Of a stretch of 64,000 nucleotides of DNA, positions 46,095 through 57,556 are shown piece after piece. The notes beneath the pieces are model-generated. The model did not search any database. It was given only the letters and a program-made list of their open reading frames with translations, and was not told the DNA's origin. Position numbers and translations under genes: made by a program. Source of the stretch: Cladorhizidae sp. MBARI D1340-BT2 (Eukaryota > Porifera > Demospongiae > Poecilosclerida > Cladorhizidae). How positions within the stretch are numbered: the stretch's first letter is position 1; the number at the start of each line of letters is the position of its first letter. The DNA is taken from positions 31,982,975 through 32,046,974 of the forward strand of contig JAQNBH010000004.1 of assembly GCA_028752905.1 (NCBI GenBank), given 5' to 3'.

Positions 46095-47739
46095 GGAAAA
46101 CAACAAGGCTACTAGATAACATGAAGTGGAGATGCAGGCCTCCCACAAGATCACCAGCAAGAGACTGTAGATCTCTACAAGGAGTTCCATTATAAGTCAG
46201 CTTTGGGACTTGGCCTCTCCTGTAGCAGGCCACCTAAGCCATTATTATTGATGTGTTAGTGCCTAATCTACAACATTGCAATTCAGTATACTGACCCTGT
46301 ATATATATGCCCCAGTTTGGCTGTTAAATCTATGGCCCAAAACCTGGCCCAAAACTATGGTCAAGAGTTTTGTCCTACCTGTGTGGATAGGCCCAAAGGT
46401 GGCTGAGTCTATAATTGAACACATACGTGCATGCACACATAAACAATCCCAGGAAGTCTCATATAGATAGGTAGATAGGTATAACAATTACAAGCATGCA
46501 ATTAGCACTGGCTCTCTACTGTTTGACATTTTGCTAGTCCTCATACAGCAAAGTTCTTCATGGAATTAGGATGTCGTATGTGTGGTGAATTAAAAAATGT
46601 GTTCTTGAGGCTGTTTTCTGGAAGTGTAGAGATGTCGAATTACTATGGTGAATGGTGGATCCACATTGAAAGCATGCTGTGTGATTGTGGAAAAACAATT
46701 TTATATAAAATTTTAGAAGATAGGACTGTCCACAACATGAATATGTAGATGCACTCTATAGCATGTGTAATTTAGTTGATTTGCAGACTTGGTCCACTTT
46801 TGGCAACACTTTTCTGCCATAATTGGACTGCCCGGTCCATTTTTGCCCAGTCTGAAGGATTCAGGGTAAGCTTGAAGTGCTTAAAAATTGGCAGTTTTAG
46901 TTGCTTTTTTGTCTTCCATTTTAAAATAGGGGTCAAACCAAGTGATGCTGCACTCTTCAATATATGCATGCCATGCACCCCAATATACTCAGTTTTCTAT
47001 CCAACTCACCTCCCCTAGCAAGGGTTGTTCACCAAATGCAGTAGTCAAAAATACTGAAGCAAAAATACCGAATTTATGTTTTGAGCCTCCAGCCCATTTT
47101 ATTTGCTCAGATAGGGAATATAGGGGGATTCTCAAATGCAGGCAAATGAAACAGGGGTGGGGTGGGGAGTGTGTGTGTGTGTGTGGGAGGGGGGGGGAGG
47201 GGTGCTGAATCCCACAAACATCGGTATACATACTGCATGGGGTTGAGCGAAACATGTGCACACAAGGTCCATATTAATGCAATTTTGATGTGGCGAGGGT
47301 AGAATTAGGCAGTTACACAGGAACGGGGAAAAAGTGAAAAATGAATAGAAAGAAAACAGTCGAGAGCTCCAAAGACGAGTCTAAAATATTTGACGAGAGG
47401 AAGTTATGATGGTTTGAGCTACCAGAACTAGGAGATGAGTGGCAGTTGATTTGTTAAGTGAGGAACCTGCAGCTATAGCAAGGAGCAAGTGCAATGGCCA
47501 AGAGCACCGATTACAACAGTGACTAGTTAGGAGGAGAGTCCTTTTTGATCTGTTTACTTGATAGATATATGGGATCAATTGAAGAATAGTCACCCGGCCG
47601 AGGAAAACCCCCCGGGCCGGGATCTTGACCCGATATATGTAGAGCTTTTGTGTATACTTTTCATGAGGGGAGTGATTGAGAAATCCCTTGGAAGAGAAGT
47701 GTGAAGTGGAAATGGGTTAGCGTTTGCCTTTCACAACCA
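46095..47739. other. No recognised gene
   Basis: A 62-codon plus frame (46560-46748: LGCRMCGELKNVFLRLF, then YYGEWWIHIESMLCDCGKT) looks protein-like but is not identified. The region 46770-47020 is open on both strands for about 70 codons. A TG tract followed by poly-G lies at 47170-47200. Confidence 0.3.
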
Positions 47740-48090
47740 TTTCATAAACTGGCAGAAGCAGAAGTCCAGTTCCTGATACCTGATATCCTGATGGTTTGGA
47801 ACAAGGAGATTCAGCTGCTAGAACTCACCATTCCATTTGACTCTCCCATATCTCTGCTTACCTAAGGAAGAGTGAGAAACTGAATGATCAATTATTAATG
47901 AGTGACGTAGGTGTCAAAACCTACCAAACCTCATTGAAAATGGGACCCTCAGTAACTCACTACTGCAGATCCTGGATGGACTTCGTAGTTCTGCTCAAGT
48001 CCTCTAAAAAAAATCACATGCGTACATGGCTTGTTTGATGATGGTGCTGATATTCTGAGCTAGATACGAACTGGAGTGGACCATCAACAA
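47740..48090 (+). pseudogene. Non-LTR ORF2 C-terminal region (same family as 16031-16470)
   Basis: The plus strand reads FLIPDILMVWNKEIQLLELT and IPFDSPISLL, then a stop, then VGVKTYQTSLKMG and LDGLRSSAQVL in other frames. The blocks PDI-x5-K-x-LLELTIP, then YQT-L-x-G, follow the same order as LLRPDIITIDHR, LLELTIP and the downstream part near 16 kb. The 3' end near 48090 keeps no poly-A. It is a truncated, inactive copy. It sits just left of the CR1/L2-like LINE segment starting near 48195 but belongs to a different family. Confidence 0.65.
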
Positions 48091-48194
48091 TAAACTATTG
48101 CTGTAATTCACTCTGTGTGTTCCATTAATCTGTCTCCATCAGTACTCATCAGTTCCCATATTTTATAAGCTGTATTATCCTTATTATTATGATG

Positions 48195-48801
48195 ATGTAA
48201 TGTTGAGACCATCAAGGCTACTTCACTCCATAGGAAAGGTAGATCTTCATGCATGCGGGGGTGATATAATTGCCAGAGAAATTCAATACCGAGTTCTCCT
48301 GCGATTTCCAAGTAATATTGAAGTTGTGCCTGTTGCTGTTGGTTCACCTGATGTGGTTCACCTTAAGTGGCTACTCATTGTGCAGTTTACATCCCTCCTA
48401 CTGCCCCTATCGTGATCAATACCTCTCATTTCTGACTTCACACGCACACACACACACACACACAATTTGGTCATTGTTTGAGACTTTCAAACATCTGTTT
48501 GTCTGCCTTGAGTGATTCCAGTGCTGTCTCCAACAGGTTTTGAGACCTTGCTTAACAGTACCCAACTATTTCACATCCCACACATGTAAGAGGCAACATC
48601 CCTTGATCTTGTGTTGATGATGAGGTCTTGCATGTAATGTTGAGCTTCATCCACCTGATGACATGCCTTTCTCTTCAGGTCACTTTTTTTACCTCCTTTG
48701 AAGTAATTGTTTCCACCTGCCTTAATCTTCAGGCATAACTCCCCTTGTGTTCTACTCCCCGACAGCTGACTGGCAAGTCCTCCACCTGATGGATGGGGAC
48801 C

Positions 48802-48835
<34 letters not shown>

Positions 48836-49500
48836 GTGTGGATCTATAGGTACAGTAATAACCTTGGAAACTCAGGGGGTTATAAGTAAATCAACATTTG
48901 AAAGGGCGGAGCAATCCCATTTACAGCGTTTTATGATTTTATATCTGTGACGTTTGATGTAGACAAAGTGACCCTGCTTAACCAGCAGTCCTAATCCCCT
49001 AATCCACTCACAACCCTCTCTGGAGGAAATGCCACAGTCAGAATCATCGTTCTATCATGGAGGTTATATTAGAGGATGTATATGAAGCCCTTGCAAGTGG
49101 TAGCTACCACTTAAGCTCTGGGTTTAGATGGAATTGGGACCAAGCTTCTGAAGTATTGTGCCCTGGCACTCTATCAAACTCTTCAGCATTTATTTAGTTC
49201 TAGTCAATCACTCTATCCCTGAATTGGAAACAAGCTTCTGAAGTATTGTGCCTGGCACTCTATCAAACTCTTCATCATTTATTTAGTTCTAGTCAATCAT
49301 TCTATCCCTGCTGGGTGGAGAATTCATTGTATCACACCATCTACAGACCTATTTCTCTCTTGAGCTCTACTTCTAAAGTTCTGGAACACATCATCCATGA
49401 CAAGAGTACTTTATTTCTACAATCCGCTGTCAACGTCACAAATTGGTTTTCTCTGGTGGCACTCCTCACTGCAACAATTACCAATATCTTATAGGAATAT
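48195..49500 (+). pseudogene. CR1/L2-like LINE, endonuclease and early RT parts, plus strand
   Basis: Around 48200-48420 the endonuclease region reads CGGDIIAREIQYRVLLRFPS, then IEVVPVAVGSPDVVHL, and in another frame CAVYIPPTAPIVINTS, the usual V-Y-PP strand. At about 48590 a CKRQHPLILC-like piece ends the endonuclease. At 49320-49420 the RT begins with YRPISLLSSTSKVLEHIIHD, a signature block of CR1/L2 and related clades. A 65-bp segment (AAGCTTCTGAAGTATTGTG and on) is repeated in tandem at 49142 and 49229. A poly-G run of about 30 interrupts it at 48807. The frame stops at 49494, where a second, inverted LINE begins. The remainder seems to resume at 51085. Confidence 0.75.
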
Positions 49501-49599
49501 TAAGTCGGTTTGCATTATTTGATGTGATTTATATGGACTTTGTAGCATTATTATTGTTTTTATTTTCTTTACAAACATGGCAGAGGTGACCATTGGTGA

Positions 49600-50990
49600 T
49601 AAATATTGCTATTGGTATGTTATGATTATGGCTGAGGGTCCAAGGACTGGCGTCGCATGATCATCAGCACGGTTAAAATATTGATGTGTCTTGTTTCTGA
49701 TGATCTGTGGAAGTATGCAATATCTTTGAGAGGATGATCTCGTATTGGATGATACAAATGAAGTACAAGTGAGGATGTTAAAGTTGTTCGGAGATTGTTT
49801 CATTACTAGAAATAGCATGTCTTGGAGCTCCAGCTAGTGCACGAGTGGCTGTGTTTTTAAAGTGGTAAGTCTGGTTTTGTAATTACTGTATTATAAAATA
49901 ATTCAATATACTCTGTGGCCCCATGTTGTATCTTCTTCAAAAGTATGACATTCTTCAGATGAGGTCGCTAGAATTGCAAGCAGGACAAGTAAAGATGTTT
50001 TTTCACGTAGGAGGGGAAGGTTGCAGGATGCTTTTCCACTGATTGAAGAGATGTGAGCAGACCAAGACAAGTTGTAGGCAACCAGTATCCTTAGATCTCT
50101 CTGGTCTTTGACATTCAAAATCACACAGAAAACAATGATTGAGAGGAAGATGAGGGAGCAGAAGAAATCTGAAGGTTGTACTGTATATAGACGTGTTCCC
50201 AGAGCGATGTTAGGGTTTTTCATTGATTGCATTAGATGTTTATGGAGGGCTCTTGAGTTCGAGCGGAGAGAGTGGAGCAGGTTTTTAACTAAGATTGCTG
50301 AGTTGACATCAGGACTAGTATTTTGGATAAAGTAGACTGGTTTCGTCATTACCGAATGACATATCACTAATCTTGTGCAGCCAATTGTGGTTGTCATCCA
50401 TCATTGCTGACGGGAGAAGGCAGCTGTGTGCACCAGTGGGTTTTCGCTCAGTGTTCCAGATAGAATTGATTCACCAGCGTCGAGTATGAATGCACTTCAG
50501 TTGGTGTGGAATCTTGTGAGAATCATCTTGGGGATGGATGGGAAGGAATTTTACACTTTGGAATATATAAAAAGGGCACAGGCTTAGAGTGTAGAAGATT
50601 TGGATGATGTACAGTGTACCAGAGAATTTCTATATCACTTACATTGTGAGATTTCAGAGGAGATTAGCCTACGTCAGCCTTATGTTAGCTATAGATCTCG
50701 TGTGGTATATACCATTCCAGACGAGCGAGCATTCGCTGATAATATATCAAACAAGATCAAATGATCAGAAATGTTGGCACACGTTGAGGTGTCTACATTG
50801 AGAGAACGAATGAGGGAGGGTGAATTTGTAATTACCAGGTCAAGAAGATTTCTCTTGACATGGGTGGGATTGTGCAATAACTGAACTAGATTATCATTCG
50901 ACAGTGTTCCACACAATGAACTCCTTGTCTAGTTGAGAAGCATGGGCATATGTGGTGATCTCTGGTCTTGTTACAGAGCCATCTCACGTA
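49600..50990 (-). pseudogene. Second CR1/L2-like LINE, minus strand, nested and internally deleted
   Basis: Read right to left. At 50916-50689 the end of the endonuclease: NDNLVQLLHNPTHVKRNLLD, then LVITNSPSLIRSL and ISDHLI (the SDH motif). At 50397-49903 a late RT part: PDVNSAILVKNLLHSLRSN and ILNVKDQRDLRILV, then NLSWSAHISSISGKAS. At 49818-49609 the C-terminus: SFVSSNTRSSSQ and HQYFNR. The whole central RT, with its YxDD, is missing between 50690 and 50400. It lies in opposite orientation between two halves of a plus-strand LINE and probably inserted into it. It is inactive. Confidence 0.75.
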
Positions 50991-51084
50991 AAGGTAGCAA
51001 TATATATGCTTGGGGGGCAGCCACTCAGGCCTATTATCAGCAAATTCAGGAGTACCGGTACCATTCTGGGTCCCCTGATTCCTA

Positions 51085-51945
51085 GTATGCATCAATGACT
51101 TCCTATCACATGCCAATAATGCAGATCATTTCCTGTTTGCCAACGATAAGTGTATGAAGCTGATTCGGAATACGCACGACTGTCTATGCCTCCAGGTTGG
51201 TCTGGATAACCTAAGGTATGGAGCTGTAAATGCAAGCTAAGGAAATGAAATGTGCCCTCGTTAGGTTTTTGGTCAATAGATCCTCCGATTTACGATCACA
51301 ATATCCCAGTCGAATCTACCCACAAAGATCTAGGAGTCATTACCTCCTCTGATCTCTCTTACAGCTCATAATGACCTCAAGGGGTATACAAAATTTTGGG
51401 CTGCCTTGGCGCACATTCAGCTCTGTTGACGCCGTGTCAGACAAGCAACTGCTGTACACTTGTCATAAGATCACGGCTTTTGTTCTGCTCTCAACTTCGG
51501 TGTGCACATTTCATCAAGGACACCCTCAAGCTCAAGGTGATACAGAGGTCTACAAAGTTTGTCTTTGGATTATTATAAGACACGACTCATTCTTCTATAC
51601 TGATGTGTGAACTCGAACCCCAATGACATGTTCTGTATAAGAAGCCTCAAGTCTCCAGCGAGCAACTTTGATATCGCAACTACACCAGCTTTAGCTCCAA
51701 CAGAACAAGGTCAGGTACTGACCAGCGTTGGAGTCACAGCCACTCCACGTCTAACACCTCATACCACACCTATTTCAATAGGCTGCCAAGACCGAGGAAC
51801 TCCTTTCCACCTATTGCTATCCTCCAGCTCCATCTAAGCGTAGCATCAGGCTGGTGTTATTTTAAGCCACATCAAAACCAACTTTGACTCTGATGTCCCC
51901 CTTGTAACTTTCACTCATTATGTCCTTGTCCAAAGTGTCCCCCCC
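51085..51945 (+). pseudogene. CR1/L2-like LINE, late RT and C-terminus, plus strand
   Basis: At 51088 the frame reads INDFLSHANNADHFLFANDK, where the catalytic F-A-D-D has become FAND. Then CLQVGLDNL, and at about 51300 HKDLGVITSSDLSYS. At 51385-51580 it reads YKILGCLGAHSALL and LVIRSRLLFCSQL, with KDTLKLKVIQRSTKFVFGLL, the typical late region. At 51760-51940 the tail reads YFNRLPRPRNSFPPIA, then ILSHIKTNFDSD and THYVLVQSV. Frame changes occur between these blocks. Order and strand fit the continuation of 48195-49500, with the minus-strand LINE between them. A poly-C run of about 20 follows at 51939. Confidence 0.75.
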
Positions 51946-52379
51946 CCCCCCCCCCCTTCCCCCCCACACACATTCTGACCTTTTATGTCACATATATTAC
52001 TTCATTATTTCTATTTGCTGCATATGTCCAGAGCCACTAGCGCAGTGTATATACTCCAGTCACTAATTTCCAATCTCTCATGTCTCCAAATACTGAAAAG
52101 CAATAAAAACACCAACAACAGCAGCACACATACAGTACTACACACCATCAACTATTGAATGTGAAATTATAGTCGAACTTAATACACAAACAATATTAAT
52201 ATGTATTGCATTCAGCAGTTCAGCGCATTCAGCAGTTCAGTGAGAGGAAACCGAGGTCCATCCATGCCTCCATCATACAATAATTCTTTCCTTATCTGAC
52301 CTCACTACAGAATACATCATATAATCACACACCTCTTTACCAACATTTCCATCATCAGCCACATCTTGTCTACCCTCTG
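51946..52379. other. No recognised gene
   Basis: CAGTTCAGCGCATTCAGCAGTTCAG is a short direct duplication near 52210-52240. No other structure was seen. Confidence 0.4.
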
Positions 52380-54131
52380 AAATTCCTAGCAGACGGCCAA
52401 GAAATAGGCCACACCCTCCTGGCCTCTATTGTCACACACTGTACACCTCTAATCATTGTCCATTCTGCACCTCTTCTTGTCCACCGACAACCCTGCTGAA
52501 TCGGTCCTTGGTCTGAACATCAACCTCACACCTTCCTGACCCTGTACAGACCTCACACACCTCTCCATACCTCTTTGGTAACTTTCACCACCTCAGAATA
52601 CTCACATAACTTACTTCTCCCTTCTTTCTCATTTCTGAACTTCATCTTTTCCTTCCACCTGCACTGACCCGACATTATGACCTAGCTCATATATACTTCC
52701 CCTTCAAAGCTTCGTATTCTTCCCAACACCTTGTTCCTCTGTCCTCTCGTAGTTTATCTACTACCATCTCCACCAATCCACTCTCTTGCATCACCTCTAA
52801 TCTCTTTCCAAATAACACCTTCATCTCTTCGCTCCTATCCTCCAGCTTCCACCGCTCCCAGCAATGGTACTACTACTACTAGCCCCCAACAATCTCCTAC
52901 CCACTCTCGCCTGTGCTGCCTCCAAGTCATTACATGCACTTTGTCCTCTTGTCCACCACGTTTCCGCCGCATACTCGAAACAGGGTCGTATTAGAAGCTC
53001 CCACAACATCCTTCTTCTATCTATTTTCACCTCACTATTCACTCTGCCCATCCATGTTAATTTACCAATCCACTCTCCTGTCCTCCTAACCATCTTCTCT
53101 AACTGGACATTACCCCGTAACTCTCTATCAAATCACACTCCCAAGAACTTGAACTCCTCCATCTCTTCATTAACTCCTCACCATTTTTCCATCACAGCTT
53201 TCCTCTTCCTAACTATCATAACCTTGTTCTTCCTACTGTTAAATCTCTCACCTCAACATGTGCTTGAACCATATCCAACGTAGCCTGTAGCTCCACCCCC
53301 AAGCCTGCCACCAGTGTAATGTCATCTGCGTACAAGAGCTCCCCACACCACACCCCTTAACTTAACACCTAAATGAGCTCCTTCCAGCTCCTCCAAAATC
53401 TCCATCATGTATATGTTAAAATAAACAACAGTGGAGATAAAAGGGCCTGCCCAGAGGTCTTTCTTCTACACCGAACCATCTTTATTTCTCTCTGTTCAAC
53501 ACAACCTTTATCTCCACCCCACTGTACAGCACCTCACAAACTTCCCTTCTATATCCTTCATACTGCGTCTTCTTATGCCTTGGTCCACCCTCCAAGCACT
53601 ATCATAAGCCTTGCTAAGGCAAGTATGTTTTCTTCTCTCTTTACATTACTTCATACACACCTCTCACCACCAACCACTGGTCCAAATATCTACGACTCCT
53701 AAACCCTCCCTGAGCTTCTGTTAAGAAAATATCTTCAGCAAACCTTCTCGCCAGCACTCTCGTAAATATCTTGTGCCACATTACAACCTAAAGCAATCCC
53801 TAATCACTTTATAGTTCATTGGTGGCTCCATGTCACCTTCTACCCCCAGTAGACTTTCCTTCCAATCTACAGGAAGCACTCGCTCCTCATCACTCATCAC
53901 CACCGGCAATATCACCTCCAGCATTCTATCCCCATGCACCGATATCTCATTCGAAGTTCCATCAGTACCAGAAGTCCTTTGTTGCCCTGGTGAACCCTGT
54001 GGGATTATTGATCTAGGGTCCTCATCACTAGTAATACTTTCATACGCAGTTTCAGTTGTTTTTCTCTCCCCTACAGTGGGTACGAATCGAGAGTCGTTAA
54101 ACGAAGGCCCTTTTATCTTGACCGTATCCAA
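52380..54131 (-). pseudogene. Non-LTR ORF2 (family A), linker, RT and C-terminus, minus strand
   Basis: Read right to left. At 53900-53780, RVLPVDWKESLL then NYKVIRDCF is the W-x-SLL and NY-I entry to the RT. Near 53720 comes LARRFAEDIFLTEAQGGFRS. Near 53330 comes ELLYADDITLVAGLGVELQ, with the intact catalytic YADD. At 53160-52830 come EFKVLGV-like sequence and GRVNSEVKIDRRRMLWELL, followed by RPCFEYAAETWWTRGQSA, closely parallel to MSRVNGEMKMDRGKLIWELL at 18 kb. At 52560-52400 the C-terminus reads FRPRTDSAGLSVDKKRC and RCTVCDN. It is the longest copy of the family here. Several frame changes and stops make it inactive. Confidence 0.85.
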
Positions 54132-55019
54132 TTAACAGTATGTTGTAAGTTGAGCTGGGCAGGGAGGCGAACTGGACTTTTGTTTTCCGTCTGCAAGAAG
54201 AGTAAGTTATATATCCTAAGGCAGTTGCTTATGGCTCTAGGTTACTAGCTACTAGATAATGTAATAACTAAAGAAAGAGTATGCGAAACTGAGTGAGTGC
54301 AAGCTAAATTGCAGCAAGTTGCAAGTTTTTTGTTGCTGTATTATATTCAGTATCTTTCAACTGCTGTGGCCTTGAGTGTTTTACTCGTGTGCAGTAGTTT
54401 TTTAAACTTGTGTCTATTTTTAGGCCCTCATAAGGGAATAACCATGGCAACTAACCCTATTTTTAAGGCTGTGCTCCAGTGGCCATGGCTCATAATGTGG
54501 TAGACTGAGGTGTGCATGGTTTCTCTCAGATGCTATTGCAGAGGTGAGGGAACTCGCCTCATAGGGTCCTCCATTTCATATAATCTTGTGTGCATGAAAT
54601 TATTTTCTTGGTTCTACAAAGATGCAGACTTTGCCTGGTATTTTTGGGGGGGGGGTGGGGGGGGGGGGGTGGATTTTTAGTTAGATGGAGTATCTTCCCA
54701 TTCCACCTCCTCCACCTCCACTTAAGACACAGTGTGGCTATTAGGTGCCAGCTTGAGTGCCAGCTTGAAGTGTGCCAGCTTGAAGTGGAGCCTTAGTACT
54801 GAACATCTTGGTTTCAGACGCCATGAGACATGTTCCTTGCACCCAACAGCAGCAGCAGCAGCAGCAGCAGTCACCCCCATGGCTAAGTAGGGCAGGGCTA
54901 GGCAAGGGCTGGGTGCTAAAATCAGAGGTGGAATAATGAAGGGGTAGATTTGGGACACATAGGATCTGGGTGAATCAATATTTTGACCGGTGGAGTAGTT
55001 ATTATATATTTATGCGTGA
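54132..55019. other. No recognised gene; G-rich tract and (CAG)n
   Basis: A G-rich tract lies at 54645-54672 and a (CAG)8-like run at 54846-54871. TGCCAGCTTGAAGTG is duplicated near 54748-54790. No frame longer than 78 codons has a motif. Confidence 0.5.
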
Positions 55020-55345
55020 CTTCTCTCCAGGCCCAAATGGATCCACACAGGCCCAACTGGATCCACACAGGCCCAGCTGGCTCCACGATACCATAGCCCA
55101 GCTGGATCCACGATACCATAGCCCAGCTGGATCCACGATACCATAGCCCAGCTGGATCCACGATACCATAGCCCAGCTGGATCCACGATACCATAGCCAA
55201 GCTGGATCCACGATACCATAGCCCAGCTGGATTCACGATACCATAGCCCAGCTGGATCCACGATACCATAGCCCAGCTGGATCCACGATACCATAGCCCA
55301 GCTGGATCCACGATACCATAGCCCAGCTGGATCCACCATAGCCGA
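55020..55345. repeat. 25-bp minisatellite, about 13 units
   Basis: GCCCAGCTGGATCCACGATACCATA repeats with period 25 from about 55068. It is preceded by three shorter 21-bp GCCCAACTGGATCCACACAG units. All three minus frames are open because 25 is not a multiple of three and the unit lacks stops. It is very homogeneous, hence probably recent. Confidence 0.96.
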
Positions 55346-55554
55346 CAGGGGCGAGGCTGGCTTAGAGTTATTGTGTCTATACCAGAGCCATATGTAGATG
55401 GTAGTGTCGTGTGTGTGGACAGCATGGTTGTATGCACTAATGCCTGGAGCCTCTACTCACACTTGCATATCTGTGTAGCACGCATATAGAGGTGTTCTCT
55501 GGCCCTACCCAGTGGTGGAACCGGGATGGGCACAGGGAGTTCCTGAAACTTGGT
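55346..55554. other. No recognised gene
   Basis: Unique spacer, nothing seen. Confidence 0.4.
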
Positions 55555-56150
55555 TCACAGTTTGAGTTTGCCATCAAAGTGACATTTTTAACATCTCGGC
55601 ATTTTCTTGAACTTGGAAGATGTGGCGATTTGATGCTGAAGAGTTAGAACTATTATATGTGTGTGAGGACCATGAAGTGCATTAGCGGAGCAGAAATTGG
55701 AAGCGTTCAGTTGTTGGTTCGAGACCAAGGCCCATACAATGCTGATACATTTGTGGTTCCGATTAGATAGGGCTAGGGCTAGGGCTAGGGCTGGGGGTGG
55801 GGCTAGGGCTAGCAGTGTGTGTGGTGTGTGCAATGTGAGCAAGCTCCATGCTTCAATATGATCAAATGTTGAGCTGAGAAGTCTGTCATTTTTCCTCAAG
55901 GAGCTCACTCACACTACACACTGTGAACTCACGAGCATGTTGGCCTCCTCGTAGTTGTGAAAGACTTGCCCTCGGGGACCACTAACTGGCCACTTTTGTC
56001 TTCTGCTCCTGAAGTGTACCTAATGCCTACCACATGTCCAAACTTTACAGCACCAAATCATCATGTTTTCCGAGTACTCCTGAAAGAGGGGACCGCTGAG
56101 ATGTTAAAAATGTCGTTTTGGCAGCGAACTCAAACCGTGAAATCTTTCTG
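55555..56150. mobile_element. Inverted-repeat element with a GGGCTA array inside
   Basis: The left arm (55555-55695) and right arm (about 56000-56150) are imperfect inverted repeats. GACATTTTTAACATCTCGGC faces GCTGAGATGTTAAAAATGTC, and TTTGAGTTTGCC faces GGCAGCGAACTCAAA. The loop holds (GGGCTA)n at 55769-55812. No target duplication or gene was found, so the family is unknown. Confidence 0.65.
55769..55812. repeat. (GGGCTA)n hexamer repeat
   Basis: About seven units with one TGGGGGT interruption. The pattern resembles a telomere-type hexamer but is not TTAGGG. Confidence 0.9.
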
Positions 56151-56221
56151 ACACGCCCCGCACATCTCCTCCCTCTGATCCTCACTTAGCACTCAGAGAC
56201 TATTCTCTTCACCATAGAGTG

Positions 56222-56346
56222 TTAACCCATTGACTGCTGATTTTATTTGCGTATTTTAATAGCAGTTTTATTTATAATATTTGATATTTTTTGCCAAGAG
56301 CTCAAACTGTTCCTGTCACTGGAATGTAAATAATGGAATGTAAATA
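56222..56346 (+). mobile_element. Possible piggyBac-like terminus, TTAA CCC
   Basis: TTAACCCATTGACTGCTGATTT resembles the TTAACCCTTTCACCGTTGAC end at 60255. No transposase or matching right end was found. The mariner element begins at 56347. Confidence 0.35.
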
Positions 56347-57556
56347 CAGGGTTGGGCAGAAAAACTTTGGTAAACGATATTCAAAATTTTATTATATAAT
56401 ATGAAAGTGTGTGGAGTAGTTTTTCCACGCTTGGTTTTGAAAATGATACAGTCCAGATGATAGCCTCTATTCGCGATACACATTTGTAGTCGATTTTTGA
56501 AGTTTTGCATCACCTGGCAAGTCATTTCCGGCAGTATTTCTGCAATTTTTTTGGTGTATAGCAGCCTTCAATTTCTCAATGGTTGTTGGTCGATGTTCGT
56601 AGACCCGGCTTTCAGGTAACTCCAGATCACAAGGGGCGAGATCAGGCGAGCGTGCAGGCCATCCAACATCAACTCACAAGGGGTGAGATCAGGCGAGCCA
56701 TCCAACGTCACCGCGTCAGGAGATCAAATGTCCTGGAAACAGTTCTCTCAAAACTTCCATTGATCTTCTCGCTGTGTGAGCGGTGGCTCAGTTTTGGTTC
56801 TGTAGCATCTCCACATACCGAGCGGATGTTACTGCAACTGTTTGGCCTCCCTCCTCAAAAAAGTGAGGGCCCCAAACACCAAACTCTGCAACAGCATACC
56901 AAACAGTAGCTCGTTCACAGTGTAGAGGTCTTATGAAGCTGTTGAGGATTGGTTTCCGCCCAGTAGCGAAAATTCTGCTTGTTGACGCAGCCAGGCAGAT
57001 GAAAGTGGGCTTTGGTACTTGTGAGGAGAATAGCATTTGCAGGAACATTTTGAAGGATATTCTCACAGCATGCCATGCAGTTTTCCCAGTCGCGTTCATA
57101 AAGTTCTTGAACAACCATCATTTTGTATGGATGGAACTGGTCGGTGTGTAAAATTCTCCTGACAGATCGAACAGACAATGCCAAAGCAGAAGCACGTCTA
57201 CGGGATGAACGTTTAAGAGACTGCAAAACAGACTGTCTCATAGCTTGGACATTTCTGGAGTTCGAATGCTCCGAGGTCTTCCAGATGTTTTTCTTTTTAA
57301 CGCTGAATCTGTGGCCCTGAAATGCTCAACCCATAGGAATATGGTTTTTTGGTTTTGGAACAGCATCATTTCGACCAAGCCGGAAGTGGATACGAAAAGC
57401 TCTCAGCGTCGCAATCACAGATTCGCCATTCTTGGTAAACGTTTTGGTCCAAGGCACGATGGCAACTGAAACGTAAGACATTAGCTACAGGAAGACACTG
57501 CTACCACCTGCCTAACTTCACTAGTGTCCACCAATGACTGTCTGTGCCCCGCCCTG
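56347..57556 (-). mobile_element. Mariner-superfamily transposon, full length, inactive
   Basis: The ends CAGGGTTGGGCAG (left) and, inverted, CAGGGCGGGGCACAG (right) face each other. TA lies on each side (56345-56346 and 57557-57558), the mark of IS630/Tc1/mariner insertion. The 1,210-bp body carries one transposase-like gene on the minus strand. Confidence 0.85.
56400..57475 (-). pseudogene. Mariner-superfamily transposase, broken
   Basis: Read right to left. The N-terminal helix-turn-helix begins PWTKTFTKNGESVIATLRAF and continues with a frameshift near 57300. Next come SVLQSLKRSSRRRASALAL and SVRSVRRILH, then HPYKMMVVQEL. The first catalytic block reads TKAHFHLPGCVNKQNFRYWA where relatives have DEAHFHL, so the first aspartate is lost. 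The second block keeps ATAHTARRSMEVLRELFPGH, but the D-G before it has become a stop. The third block, WPARSPDLTPCD, is split by a duplication of CAAGGGGYGAGATCAGGCGAG (56630-56700) yet keeps its aspartate region. The C-terminus MTCQVMQNFKNRLQMCI is intact. A DDE/D transposase cuts and pastes the element. This one cannot be active. Confidence 0.85.

Noticed and set aside
54922..55437. Repeat protein with MVSWIQLGYGIVDPAGLWYR
   Set aside because: It comes from the 25-bp minisatellite, open in all three minus frames.
55675..55760. tRNA-like GGTTCGAGACC sequence
   Set aside because: Only the T-arm-like stretch is present. No acceptor stem, D arm or anticodon arm could be paired.
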